Of a stretch of DNA of 64,000 nt, positions 42,394 through 51,948 are shown one piece after another (positions within the stretch are counted from its first letter, which is position 1; each line of letters starts with the position of its first letter). The stretch comes from Bacteroidota bacterium (lineage in GTDB: Bacteria; Bacteroidota; Bacteroidia; Bacteroidales; UBA7960), in the NCBI GenBank assembly GCA_007693555.1, contig REDJ01000137.1, positions 64,085 to 128,084 on the forward strand, written 5' to 3'. A program made the translations under genes and the position numbers. The notes below the pieces were generated by a model, which had not been told where the DNA came from, made no database searches, and worked only from the letters and a program-made list of their open reading frames with translations.

Positions 42394-43218
42394 TCAGTAC
42401 TTTCTTTGATTTAATACATAAAGAGGTATTGAGGAATTTTCGATAAGATTCATTACCGTCTGACTATTTAAAAAAGCCGTTTGATTCTTGCCATAGTCCA
42501 TAGGCAGGGCAATAATATCAGTATTCACAAATTCAGAAAATCGCATAATGCTGTCAGTCAGCGATGCTTTTCCCCAATGGAAAAAATCATTTTCACATCT
42601 TAAACCTTCGCTCCTGATTAAATCAATTGTATTTTTTATTTTCATTAATGCTTTTCTTTTTCTGAAAAAAGACATACTTCCAAGAATAGAAAACAAGTAA
42701 ATAATACCATTATAATCTTTTGCCAGTTCAATGGATCTTCTTATCATCCAATCCATTTGCAGATTTGTATCAAAGGGTAAAACGATACGCTCAAACTTTT
42801 CGACCGGTTTATTTCTATTAACCAATAAAACCGGAACAGTACTGCTTAAAGAAACTCTAAGGGCAAAACTACCTATAATGAACTGGATACCATGTAACTT
42901 GTGAATTCCCATAATGATCATTTGAGTACCAAGTTTGCGTGCTGTTTGGCCAATAGAAGTAAAAATATTACCGGTTACAACGTTGGGGATAATGGTAATG
43001 TTAAGTTCTTTTTGCTGATTCTGAGCAAATTCAAAAAGTCTGTGTCTCTCACTTTCAACCTTCTCTTTATCAATAAAAGGTTTGTCATCAATAATATGCA
43101 GTACATGCACTATACCATCATATTTATTAACAAACCGGGCAGCAGTTGCCAAAGCCATAATAGACTTATGGCTATAATCAATTGGCACCAGAAGAGAGTA
43201 AGCAACACCAGAGGACAT
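42394..43218 (-). CDS. Universal stress protein
   Basis: SLLVPIDYSHKSIMALATAARFVNKYDGIVHVLHII, MIIMGIHKLHGIQFIIGSFALRVSLSSTVPVLLV. Confidence 0.85.
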   Translation of the reverse strand: MSSGVAYSLLVPIDYSHKSIMALATAARFVNKYDGIVHVLHIIDDKPFIDKEKVESERHRLFEFAQNQQKELNITIIPNVVTGNIFTSIGQTARKLGTQMIIMGIHKLHGIQFIIGSFALRVSLSSTVPVLLVNRNKPVEKFERIVLPFDTNLQMDWMIRRSIELAKDYNGIIYLFSILGSMSFFRKRKALMKIKNTIDLIRSEGLRCENDFFHWGKASLTDSIMRFSEFVNTDIIALPMDYGKNQTAFLNSQTVMNLIENSSIPLYVLNQRKY

Positions 43219-43284
43219 GACACAACGAAAACCACGAATATAGGAAAAATGCCTGTTAAACGTTCAAATATAACAATAAAAACA

Positions 43285-43316
43285 AAAAGAGCCTAGTAAT
43301 AAATTACCAGACCCTT
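43285..43316 (-). terminator. Probable intrinsic terminator downstream of the AbgT gene
   Basis: Minus strand GGGTCTGGTAAT-TT-ATTACTAGGCTCTTTTTG; stem contains G-U pairs. Confidence 0.5.
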
Positions 43317-43343
43317 GAAAAATTTTCAATAGTTATTAACAAC

Positions 43344-44897
43344 TTACAACTCGTAAAACAAAGGAGCTCCCGGTCCAATGGGTATGCCAAGAACTATCCA
43401 GATGATTAGCATGACCAACCATGCACCGAGAAATATAAATGTATAGGGTAGCATGGTTGCTATGATTGTACCAATTCCTGCATTTTTATCGTATTTCTCA
43501 AAGAATGCAACAATCATGGCAAAATACGACATCATGGGGGCTATAACGTTGGTAACACTATCCCCTACCCTGTATGCAAGCTGGGTAAATTCGGGAGAAT
43601 ACCCCAACAGCATAAACATAGGAATAAATACAGGTGCAAGAATAGCCCATTTCGCGCTTGCACTGCCCACCACAAGATTTATAAACGCTGAGATTAGCAC
43701 CAGTGCGACCATAAGAGGTATACGTCCCAGACCCAGGGAGCCAATTAAATTGGCACCTTTGATGGCAAAAATCAGCCCCAGGTTGGTCCAGTTAAAATAA
43801 GCCACAAACTGGGCAGCAAAAAACACCAGTACTATATATGTTCCTAAGGTCGACATGGATTTCCCCATTCCCAGAATAACATCATCATTACTTTTGAGGG
43901 TTCTGGCACCAATTCCGTATACTATACCCAGCGTTCCGGCAATAAGAAAAATAATAGCCACAATACCACTCATAAATGGAGAACGAAGCAGACCACCGGT
44001 ACTGGGATCGCGTAAAAAGCCGCTTCCGGGTATATCAGCCCAGAAGCCCTGGTCGATCGGCATCATACTCCAGGCAAGCAAAATAACGATAATCAGAAAA
44101 GCAACCAATGTAAATCGCATACCCCGCTTTTCATCATCATCAAGCTTTTTGATTTCTTCGGGTTTGGCATCTCCTTTATATTCGCCAAGGCGGGGTACAA
44201 TTATTTTTTCAGTAACCCATGTACCTAAGGCGGCAATAAAGAATGTGGATACAAACATAAAATAATAGTTGGCTGCCGGATTTACAGTATAGGCAGGATC
44301 CACAATGTTTGCGGCTTCTTCAGAAAGTCCTGCCAGCAAGGGGTCAATGGTTCCCAGTAAAAGGTTAGCTGAATAACCACCTGATACCCCCGCAAAAGCT
44401 GCTGCAATACCTGCTATGGGATTTCGCCCTACGGCCAGGAATATCATACCACCTAGCGGAACCAATACTACATAACCAACCTCACTGGCTGTATTTGACA
44501 AAATTCCGGCAAATACAATGGCAAATGTGAGCAGGTTTTTGGGTGCGGAAATCACCAAAAGACGCAATCCTGTGCTCATTAAACCACTGGCCTCGGCAAT
44601 ACCGATACCTAAAAGAGCTACCAGCACGGTACCGAGGGGTGCAAAAGATGTGAAGTTGGTTACCATGCCCGTCATGATCATATGTAAACCTTCGCGACTC
44701 ATAAGGTTAAAAACCCTTATGGTTTCTCCGGTTCCGGGATGCACTGCGGTAACATCAAAAAAGGAAACAAGACCACTGAGCACTATAATTCCCATTGCAA
44801 AGTAAGCAAACAGGGCACCGGGATGAGGAAGTTTATTCCCCACACGTTCTATTGCTCCAAGCATTCCTGCAACAAATCCTGAGTTCTGATTATTCAT
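43344..44897 (-). CDS. AbgT family (p-aminobenzoyl-glutamate-type) transporter
   Basis: [112 protein letters not shown]. Confidence 0.95.
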   Translation of the reverse strand: MNNQNSGFVAGMLGAIERVGNKLPHPGALFAYFAMGIIVLSGLVSFFDVTAVHPGTGETIRVFNLMSREGLHMIMTGMVTNFTSFAPLGTVLVALLGIGIAEASGLMSTGLRLLVISAPKNLLTFAIVFAGILSNTASEVGYVVLVPLGGMIFLAVGRNPIAGIAAAFAGVSGGYSANLLLGTIDPLLAGLSEEAANIVDPAYTVNPAANYYFMFVSTFFIAALGTWVTEKIIVPRLGEYKGDAKPEEIKKLDDDEKRGMRFTLVAFLIIVILLAWSMMPIDQGFWADIPGSGFLRDPSTGGLLRSPFMSGIVAIIFLIAGTLGIVYGIGARTLKSNDDVILGMGKSMSTLGTYIVLVFFAAQFVAYFNWTNLGLIFAIKGANLIGSLGLGRIPLMVALVLISAFINLVVGSASAKWAILAPVFIPMFMLLGYSPEFTQLAYRVGDSVTNVIAPMMSYFAMIVAFFEKYDKNAGIGTIIATMLPYTFIFLGAWLVMLIIWIVLGIPIGPGAPLFYEL

Positions 44898-45000
44898 TGG
44901 AAGTTATTTTTAGGTTATTGATTATTCAAATAAAAGAGCCAAAAATAATGAAATTTCTGCGAATGGTCTCCCGCTGAACTTTCCAATATTTTCAGAGCCT

Positions 45001-45945
45001 TCAGTCACTAAAAAATTTCCCCTGCCACGTATTCTTTCTTTCCAAAGCCTTTTCTATTAGAATTATCATCTGGTCGCTTCGCAAACCATTCCATGATTTT
45101 CGAAGGTTATAAGCAGGAGGAACTTCACCGGCAAACCTTTCAATGGCAATATCAGGTCTGAGTTTTTCAAGGAATTCAACCATAAAACCAACATATTCCT
45201 CTGGCTCGAAAAACCGGAATTTATCTGGATGTTTCATGTAATCTTCAGCCATTTGGGTTCCTTTTACAATTTGAAGCTGATGAAATTTTACTGAATTTAT
45301 TGGCAAACCTGAAATAATTTTACTTTGCTCAAGCATTTGCTCACGGCTTTCCCCAGGCAAGCCAATAATAAGGTGAATTCCCACGTGCAGATTTTTTGCA
45401 GCAGTCTGCTCGATTGCCTTTACAGAATCTACAAAACTATGTCCACGGTTGATTTTTTCCAATGTATCCTCATAGCATGATTCCACGCCATATTCAACTG
45501 AAATTATGTTTTTATCCGCCAACTCGGCAAGATAATCCAGTTTCTCTGCATCCACACAATCCGGACGAGTACTTATGGAAAGACCGGAGATTTCAGGATG
45601 CGAAAGTGCCTGTTCATATTTAGGTTTTAAAATCTCAATATCAGCATAAGTATTTGAGTAAGCCTGAAAATAAGCTACGAAAGTCCGGGCTCTCCTGTAT
45701 CTTTTTTTCAGAAACCTCAGTCCTTTTTCAATCTGTTCGTTAACAGAACTTTCTTCGTGACAATAGGAAGGATTAAACCCTTCATTATTACAAAACGTAC
45801 ATCCTCCTGTACCTTTGGTGCCATCTCTGTTTGGACAGGTAAATCCGGCATTTACACTTACTTTCTGTATGCGCGAACCATAGCGTTGCTTGTAATAATC
45901 TGCAAGCGAATGAAACCTCCGTTTATTACCCCAGGAATATGCCAT
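45001..45945 (-). CDS. TIGR01212-type radical SAM protein (YhcC-like)
   Basis: CxxxxxxxxxGGCTFC cluster motif (FTCPNRDGTKGTGGCTFCNNEGFNPSY), GLSISTRPDCVD, SVEYGVESCYEDTLEKINRGH. Confidence 0.93.
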   Translation of the reverse strand: MAYSWGNKRRFHSLADYYKQRYGSRIQKVSVNAGFTCPNRDGTKGTGGCTFCNNEGFNPSYCHEESSVNEQIEKGLRFLKKRYRRARTFVAYFQAYSNTYADIEILKPKYEQALSHPEISGLSISTRPDCVDAEKLDYLAELADKNIISVEYGVESCYEDTLEKINRGHSFVDSVKAIEQTAAKNLHVGIHLIIGLPGESREQMLEQSKIISGLPINSVKFHQLQIVKGTQMAEDYMKHPDKFRFFEPEEYVGFMVEFLEKLRPDIAIERFAGEVPPAYNLRKSWNGLRSDQMIILIEKALERKNTWQGKFFSD

Positions 45946-46070
45946 ATTCAGATTGAAAGAAAAATTTAAAGTAAAAAAGAATATGCAAACTTAGTTCAAA
46001 GTTTTTGTTTTTAGAAAGAGCAAGTTTTATAAACCCTAATTTGTTGATTAATAATAAACTAATTCCCACA

Positions 46071-46102
46071 TTTGTGCCTTCCCCTTAAAATTGTTAACTT
46101 TG
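46071..46102 (+). promoter_or_regulatory. Bacteroidetes-type promoter of the symporter-GNAT-racemase operon
   Basis: TTTG (46071-46074) - 20 nt - TAACTTTG (46095-46102), 30 nt before the ATG. Confidence 0.75.
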
Positions 46103-46131
46103 CAAACTTCTAACAAAGAAGTAAACTGTAA

Positions 46132-47583
46132 ATGCACTTTTTAGACATATTAGTTTTCACTCTTTACATGTTGGCGGTTATTGGAATCGGGGTCTGGTTC
46201 CTTCTGAAGAATAAAGGAGTGGATGATTATTATGTTGGTGGACGTAAAATTGGAAGCTGGCATATAGGATTATCGGTAGTTGCTACAGATGTGGGAGGCG
46301 GATTTTCCATTGGATTGGGCGGATTGGGTTTTATAATGGGCATTGCAGGATCCTGGATGCTCTTTACCGGTCTCATTGGCGCATGGCTCAGCGCAGTTAT
46401 CCTTATCCCAAGGGTAAAGGAAATTGAGAAATTCAAAAAGTTTTACACATTTCCCCAGATGCTGGGGCATTTTTATACTCCACAAGTAGCTCTTCTTGCA
46501 GGAATTATCTCTGGTATAGGTTACCTGGGATTTACCAGCTCCCAAATCCTTGCCGGGGCTATCCTGGCCGAAGCAACTTTTACACCCCTCCTGCCCAGAC
46601 AAACGGCGCTCATCATAATGGGTATCATTGTTATTGTTTACACTGCCATGGGAGGTATCAAAGCTGTTATTTATACAGATACCATACAGTGGATTATCCT
46701 GATGTCAGGATTGATTTTTATAGGAATACCTATTGCATTTTACAGTGTTGGTGGGATGGCGGGAATCCGTGAAGTTTTGCCACCTGAGTTTTTCAGCCTT
46801 GCAAATATCAGTTGGCAGCAAATTGTTAACTGGGGGGTAACCATTATACCCATTTGGTTTGTGGGAATGACACTTTACCAGCGTATTTATGCCTCGCGCA
46901 ATAAAAAACAAGCCCAAAAAGCATGGTATATTGCCGGTTTATTTGAGTGGCCTGTGATGGCATTTATGGGAGTATTGCTCGGACTATTTGCACGGGTTGC
47001 CATTGCACAGGGTATGTTTGAGTACATTGGGTTTAACAGTGCATCCGATATAGATGCAGAGCAGGGTTTGCCCATGCTGTTGCGGACTGTTCTACCGGTT
47101 GGATTGATGGGATTGATGATGGCGGCCTATTTTTCAGCTATTATGTCAACAGCAGATAGTTGCCTTATGGCATCTTCCGGAAACTTTCTAACGGATATTT
47201 TCGGAAACTGGTTTAAAATGCCTGATGGAAAGAGAAGCTTCCTGCTGGTTTCACAAGGATTCACACTGGTTTTGGGTACGCTGGCACTTATGCTTGCAAC
47301 AGTTATGCCTAATGTACTGGAACTGATGCTTTACTCCTACGCATTTATGGTATCAGGATTATTTGTGCCGGTTATGGCAGCGTTATTTTTAAAAAATGCC
47401 AGTTCAGTGGCAGCTTTCTGGGCTATGTTGCTGGGAGGTTCAACAACTATTACTTTGATTATTACGGATTTAAGCTTACCTTTAGGGCTTGATGCCAATA
47501 TTTTTGGAATTACTACCTCCCTGGCAAGTTTTGTTATCATTAACTTTCTGCACAATAGTGTGCGGAGAAAACTTCAAAAATAA
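46132..47583 (+). CDS. Sodium:solute symporter family protein
   Basis: DDYYVGGRKIGSWHIGLSVVATDVGGGFSIGLGGLGF; AAYFSAIMSTADSCLMASSGNFLTDIF. Confidence 0.93.
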   Translation: MHFLDILVFTLYMLAVIGIGVWFLLKNKGVDDYYVGGRKIGSWHIGLSVVATDVGGGFSIGLGGLGFIMGIAGSWMLFTGLIGAWLSAVILIPRVKEIEKFKKFYTFPQMLGHFYTPQVALLAGIISGIGYLGFTSSQILAGAILAEATFTPLLPRQTALIIMGIIVIVYTAMGGIKAVIYTDTIQWIILMSGLIFIGIPIAFYSVGGMAGIREVLPPEFFSLANISWQQIVNWGVTIIPIWFVGMTLYQRIYASRNKKQAQKAWYIAGLFEWPVMAFMGVLLGLFARVAIAQGMFEYIGFNSASDIDAEQGLPMLLRTVLPVGLMGLMMAAYFSAIMSTADSCLMASSGNFLTDIFGNWFKMPDGKRSFLLVSQGFTLVLGTLALMLATVMPNVLELMLYSYAFMVSGLFVPVMAALFLKNASSVAAFWAMLLGGSTTITLIITDLSLPLGLDANIFGITTSLASFVIINFLHNSVRRKLQK

Positions 47584-47602
47584 ATTTTTAAATCTCAACA
47601 TT

Positions 47603-48040
47603 ATGGATTACACTTTTTATACACCGCAGGACGAGGTGACGGAACAACAGAAAAAAGAAGTTGCAGACTTTTTGTTTGAACATCTTGATCAGTTCGGAGA
47701 TGAGTACGATGCGATTATGCGTTGTATAAACTTTGCACTGGATGACAAGAAAAAGTTTGGTGGATTTATCCTTGTAGCAAAAGACAAAGACAAAGTTGCC
47801 GGTGCTGTTATCATTAATAAGACCGGCATGGCCGGTTATATTCCTGAAAACATACTGGTTTATATTGCCGTACACCAGGATTACAGAGGCAAAGGACTGG
47901 GCAAAGAACTTATGTTGAAAACATTTGATAAAGCAGAAGGAAGTATCAAGCTCCATGTTGAACCCGAAAATCCTGCCAGATTTTTATATGAAAAACTGGG
48001 ATTCACCAGCAAATATCTCGAAATGAGACTTAATCGTTAA
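47603..48040 (+). CDS. GNAT family N-acetyltransferase
   Basis: VYIAVHQDYRGKGLGKELMLKTFDKAEGSIKLHVEPENPARFLYEKLGF; ATG at 47603 preferred over the track start 47489, which overlaps the symporter. Confidence 0.88.
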   Translation: MDYTFYTPQDEVTEQQKKEVADFLFEHLDQFGDEYDAIMRCINFALDDKKKFGGFILVAKDKDKVAGAVIINKTGMAGYIPENILVYIAVHQDYRGKGLGKELMLKTFDKAEGSIKLHVEPENPARFLYEKLGFTSKYLEMRLNR

Positions 48041-48050
48041 TAAAAAAGCA

Positions 48051-49124
48051 ATGGCAGAAATAACTATAAGCAGCAAAAAACTAAGACATAATTTCAATTT
48101 CCTTAAAGATTTCTTTGAAAAAAACAATATCGAGTGGGGTATTGTAAGCAAATTGGTTTGCGGCAATGAAATCTACCTGAAAGAGTTGGTTGATATGGGA
48201 GCTACAGAATTGCTTGACTCCCGTATCAGCAATCTGAAAAAGATCAAGAAGATTGATCCGGGTGTAACTACCGTTTACATAAAACCACCACCACGTAAAA
48301 GTCTGAATTCAGTAGTAAAATATGCCGATGTGAGCTTTAACTCCGACCTTGAAACCCTCAGACTTATTTCAAAGGAAGCGGGCAGGCAGGAAAAAGTTCA
48401 CCGTGTTATTATCATGATTGAGATGGGCGATTTACGCGAAGGTGTACTGGGCGAAAACCTGGTTGGTTTTTATGAAAAAATCTTTGAACTCCCCAATATT
48501 GAAGTAGTCGGATTTGGGGCCAACTTCAATTGTTTATACGGAGTTATGCCATCGCACGATAAAATGGTTCAGCTTAGTCTTTACAAACAGATTATCGAGC
48601 TGAAATTCAACATGAAAATAAAATGGATTTCAGGCGGTTCTTCCGTAAACATCCCAATGATCCAGAAAAAGCAACTGCCTAAGGGTATCAATCATTTCCG
48701 TATTGGTGAAACCCTTTATTTTGGCAATAATCTGGTTACCGGCAAAACCATCAAGGGGATGAAGGATGATGTAATAACATTGTATGCCGAAATTATTGAA
48801 TTGCTTGAAAAACCTGTTGTACCGGAAGGAGAACTTGCAGAGAACCCTTCAGGAGAAATGTTTGAAATTGACCCTGAAGATTATGGTAGAAAATCATGGC
48901 GGGCTTTGATAGACATAGGCTTGCTTGATATTTCGCCCGACTATCTGATACCCGCGGATAAAAACATTGAAATAGCAGGGGCAAGCTCTGACATTGTTGT
49001 AATTGATTTAGGAAAAAATCCGAAAAATTATAAAGTTGGCTCGGTATTGAAATTTAAATTGAAATACATGGGTGCACTCGGCCTTTTCAATTCAGATTAT
49101 ATTGTAAAAAAACTTGTTGACTGA
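48051..49124 (+). CDS. Alanine/ornithine racemase family PLP-dependent enzyme
   Basis: Fold type III PLP protein: NIEWGIVSKLVCGN, ELLDSRISNLKKI, VIIMIEMGDLREGVL, KWISGGSSVNIPMI, HFRIGETLYFG. Confidence 0.83.
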   Translation: MAEITISSKKLRHNFNFLKDFFEKNNIEWGIVSKLVCGNEIYLKELVDMGATELLDSRISNLKKIKKIDPGVTTVYIKPPPRKSLNSVVKYADVSFNSDLETLRLISKEAGRQEKVHRVIIMIEMGDLREGVLGENLVGFYEKIFELPNIEVVGFGANFNCLYGVMPSHDKMVQLSLYKQIIELKFNMKIKWISGGSSVNIPMIQKKQLPKGINHFRIGETLYFGNNLVTGKTIKGMKDDVITLYAEIIELLEKPVVPEGELAENPSGEMFEIDPEDYGRKSWRALIDIGLLDISPDYLIPADKNIEIAGASSDIVVIDLGKNPKNYKVGSVLKFKLKYMGALGLFNSDYIVKKLVD

Positions 49125-49143
49125 TAAAACGGACTATCTTAAT

Positions 49144-49187
49144 AAAAAAAAGCGGGCAAACCCATATTTATTTTCCCGCTTTTTTTT
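49144..49187 (+). terminator. Intrinsic terminator of the racemase operon
   Basis: AAAAAAAAGCGGG ... CCCGCTTTTTTTT. Confidence 0.85.
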
Positions 49188-49206
49188 ATTTTTTTGTTTA
49201 GTTCAC

Positions 49207-49674
49207 CTAACGTAATCTGTCAGCAGAACGTATCAATTGCTCATCTCTCCGAATGGCACGGTTGGCCATAAGAATTAAAACCATTGATAGCAAAGGAAAA
49301 ATAATGGCAGCACCGTAAGAGAAGAAATCTTCCCAACCTTTTTTCAAAACATCAAGATAAAAGAAAGTTGAAACAACCATCATTATATGAAGAAGGATAT
49401 TCAGCTTTCCTAACCTGATTTGATAAAGGCGTTTTTTATACTGAAAAGTGGTGAATATTGCAAGTATCATAACAATAAAGGCAAGCAGAATACTTAAAAT
49501 ACCCAATACACGATTGTATTCAAAAAGCAACTCCGCAGTTTCCTGTGATACCCCCCACAACCTTATTACATGTGTATCATCACCAATATTAAGCGTTGCA
49601 ACAGGTAAAATCAAAAAAAGCAACGCAAAAATAAAAACCAGAAATAAATAAACAGATTGAATACGCTGGAGCAT
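49207..49674 (-). CDS. DUF4293 family membrane protein
   Basis: MLQRIQSVYLFLVFIFALLFLILPVA...; four-TM small Bacteroidetes protein. Confidence 0.82.
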   Translation of the reverse strand: MLQRIQSVYLFLVFIFALLFLILPVATLNIGDDTHVIRLWGVSQETAELLFEYNRVLGILSILLAFIVMILAIFTTFQYKKRLYQIRLGKLNILLHIMMVVSTFFYLDVLKKGWEDFFSYGAAIIFPLLSMVLILMANRAIRRDEQLIRSADRLR

Positions 49675-49806
49675 AATAATAAGTTTTTAAATGGATTGTT
49701 AAAGCAAATTTACAATATTATTTGGTTAAGTTAAGGGAATTAAATATCAACAAATTCAAACACCTATGATAGAATGTATAAAAAATCAATAAATTTTACG
49801 ATTTAT

Positions 49807-49836
49807 TTTGCAATTAACCGAATATCTGTATATTTG
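49807..49836 (+). promoter_or_regulatory. Bacteroidetes-type promoter of rho
   Basis: TTTG (49807-49810) - 18 nt - TATATTTG (49829-49836). Confidence 0.6.
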
Positions 49837-50042
49837 CACAACAATTCCTTCAACGATTATTCTTTGATTTTTCGATAGTTTTAAACCAACAGTATTTGTT
49901 AACCCCAATTCAAAAATCGTCTTCGGCGGTTTGCAGGTGATTTATGTTATGCAAAAATTGCAAAACAGTGGGTTTTCTTTTTATCTGAAATCCGAATGTA
50001 AAATTGTTAAACACCCCAAAATAAATTTAATTTGAACGATTG

Positions 50043-51836
50043 ATGTACGACATTGTAGAACTCAATAGCAAGCTACTTGCCGAATTGAAAGAAATTGCAA
50101 AATCCCTGGACATTAAGAAGGTTGATTCTTTTAAAAAACAGGAACTTATTTATAAGATACTGGATGCTCAGGCATTAAATCCCACTGAAGAAATGCTTCA
50201 AAAAGAAAAAAAAGACAAAACACCAGGTCGGTCCAGAAAGCGCATTCCAGTCAAAACCACTTCAACAAAAAAACAGGAAGAAAAACCTGCAGAATCCAGG
50301 TCTGAAAGTAAAATAACCTCTGCTGTTCAAAATGCAAAGGAAGCTACTGTAACTTCAACTCCTGTTGAAAGTCAGAAAAAGCAGGAGAAAAAGCCTGAGA
50401 AAAAGCCTGAGAAAACCCAGGCAAGCACTACCCCCGTAGAAAAAAAGCCTGAAGATACTTCTCAGGAAAGACAAAAAGACCATGAAAGACGTCATGAAGG
50501 AGAAAAAGGGAAAAGTAATAAGCCGGGTCATCAGGGACAACATCAAAGCAACTACAAAAAAAGTAATTATCAGCACAGCCAACAGGGTGGTGACAGACAA
50601 AGCAGAAGCCAGGAGACTGAACAAGGCCAGAATCAACCGCAACATGCTGTAAAAGATAAAGAATACCCCCATAAGCATAAAGGACACGATCGTCGCAGCC
50701 AGGAACCGGTATATGAATTTGACGGCATAATTACAGCCGAAGGAGTATTGGAAATCATGCCAGATGGATATGGTTTTCTCAGGTCATCAGACTATAATTA
50801 TCTTAACTCACCCGACGATATTTATGTATCTCAAAGCCAGATAAAATTATTTGGATTGAAAACCGGTGATACGGTAGAAGGTGGCATCAGACCGCCAAAA
50901 GAGAATGAAAAATATTTTCCTTTGATTAAAGTTGAAAAAATAAACGGTCGAAATCCTGCTGAAGTAAGAGACAGGGTCCCCTTTGACTTTTTAACACCTT
51001 TATTCCCTCAGGAAAAATTTGAACTTACCGGGCACTCGCAATCCAATATATCTACCAGAATAATTGATATGTTTGCACCCATCGGCAAAGGTCAGCGCGG
51101 TCTTATTGTTGCTCAACCCAAAACAGGTAAAACCATTTTGCTGCAGGATATAGCCAATGCTATTGCAGCCAATCATCCTGAAGTATTTCTCATAGTACTG
51201 CTGGTAGATGAAAGACCGGAAGAGGTCACAGAAATGGCCCGTAATGTAAAAGCCGAAGTTATTTCTTCCACATTCGATGAACCGGCTGAAAGACACGTAA
51301 AAGTTGCCAATATAGTGCTTGAGAAAGCCAAGCGAATGGTAGAATGCGGGCATGATGTTGTTATTCTGCTTGACTCAATTACCCGACTTGCGCGTGCATT
51401 CAACACTGTAGCTCCTGCATCAGGAAAAGTCCTTTCCGGTGGTGTTGATGCCAATGCACTGCATAAACCCAAGCGTTTCTTTGGGGCTGCCCGTAATATT
51501 GAAGATGGAGGTTCATTGTCAATCATTGCAACAGCACTTATAGATACAGGATCCAAAATGGATGAGGTTATTTTTGAGGAATTCAAGGGAACTGGTAATA
51601 TGGAGCTTCAGCTTGACCGCAGACTATCCAACAAGCGTATCTTCCCGTCAATCGATATCGTTGCTTCAGGCACCAGACGTGAAGACCTCCTTATGGATAA
51701 AGATATGATGAATCGTGTCTGGATTTTACGTAAATTTATAGCAGATATGACACCCATTGAAGCAATGGAATTCCTTATGGGAAAAATCAGACATACAAAA
51801 TCAAATGAAGAGTTCCTTCTTTCGATGAATGGATAA
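50043..51836 (+). CDS. rho: Transcription termination factor Rho with large polar insertion
   Basis: Rho core: [94 protein letters not shown] at 50043 rather than the TTG at 50040. Confidence 0.96.
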   Translation: MYDIVELNSKLLAELKEIAKSLDIKKVDSFKKQELIYKILDAQALNPTEEMLQKEKKDKTPGRSRKRIPVKTTSTKKQEEKPAESRSESKITSAVQNAKEATVTSTPVESQKKQEKKPEKKPEKTQASTTPVEKKPEDTSQERQKDHERRHEGEKGKSNKPGHQGQHQSNYKKSNYQHSQQGGDRQSRSQETEQGQNQPQHAVKDKEYPHKHKGHDRRSQEPVYEFDGIITAEGVLEIMPDGYGFLRSSDYNYLNSPDDIYVSQSQIKLFGLKTGDTVEGGIRPPKENEKYFPLIKVEKINGRNPAEVRDRVPFDFLTPLFPQEKFELTGHSQSNISTRIIDMFAPIGKGQRGLIVAQPKTGKTILLQDIANAIAANHPEVFLIVLLVDERPEEVTEMARNVKAEVISSTFDEPAERHVKVANIVLEKAKRMVECGHDVVILLDSITRLARAFNTVAPASGKVLSGGVDANALHKPKRFFGAARNIEDGGSLSIIATALIDTGSKMDEVIFEEFKGTGNMELQLDRRLSNKRIFPSIDIVASGTRREDLLMDKDMMNRVWILRKFIADMTPIEAMEFLMGKIRHTKSNEEFLLSMNG

Positions 51837-51888
51837 AGGATACAGGTTCAGAAAGCATTAGTCCGAATTCATTCGGGAACTCAAATTA

Positions 51889-51920
51889 CAAAGGGCTGCT
51901 CAGTGCAGCCCTTTGCTTTT
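51889..51920. terminator. Intrinsic terminator between convergent rho and the P-type ATPase gene
   Basis: CAAAGGGCTGC-TCAGT-GCAGCCCTTTG followed by CTTTT. Confidence 0.8.
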
Positions 51921-51948
51921 ACCTTTGACAGTATGTTAATTAGCGGTT

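Noticed and set aside
43453-44265. + strand ORFs (115 and 136 aa) opposite the AbgT transporter gene
   Set aside because: Antisense to a clear membrane transporter; composition is typical of reverse-complemented hydrophobic codons.
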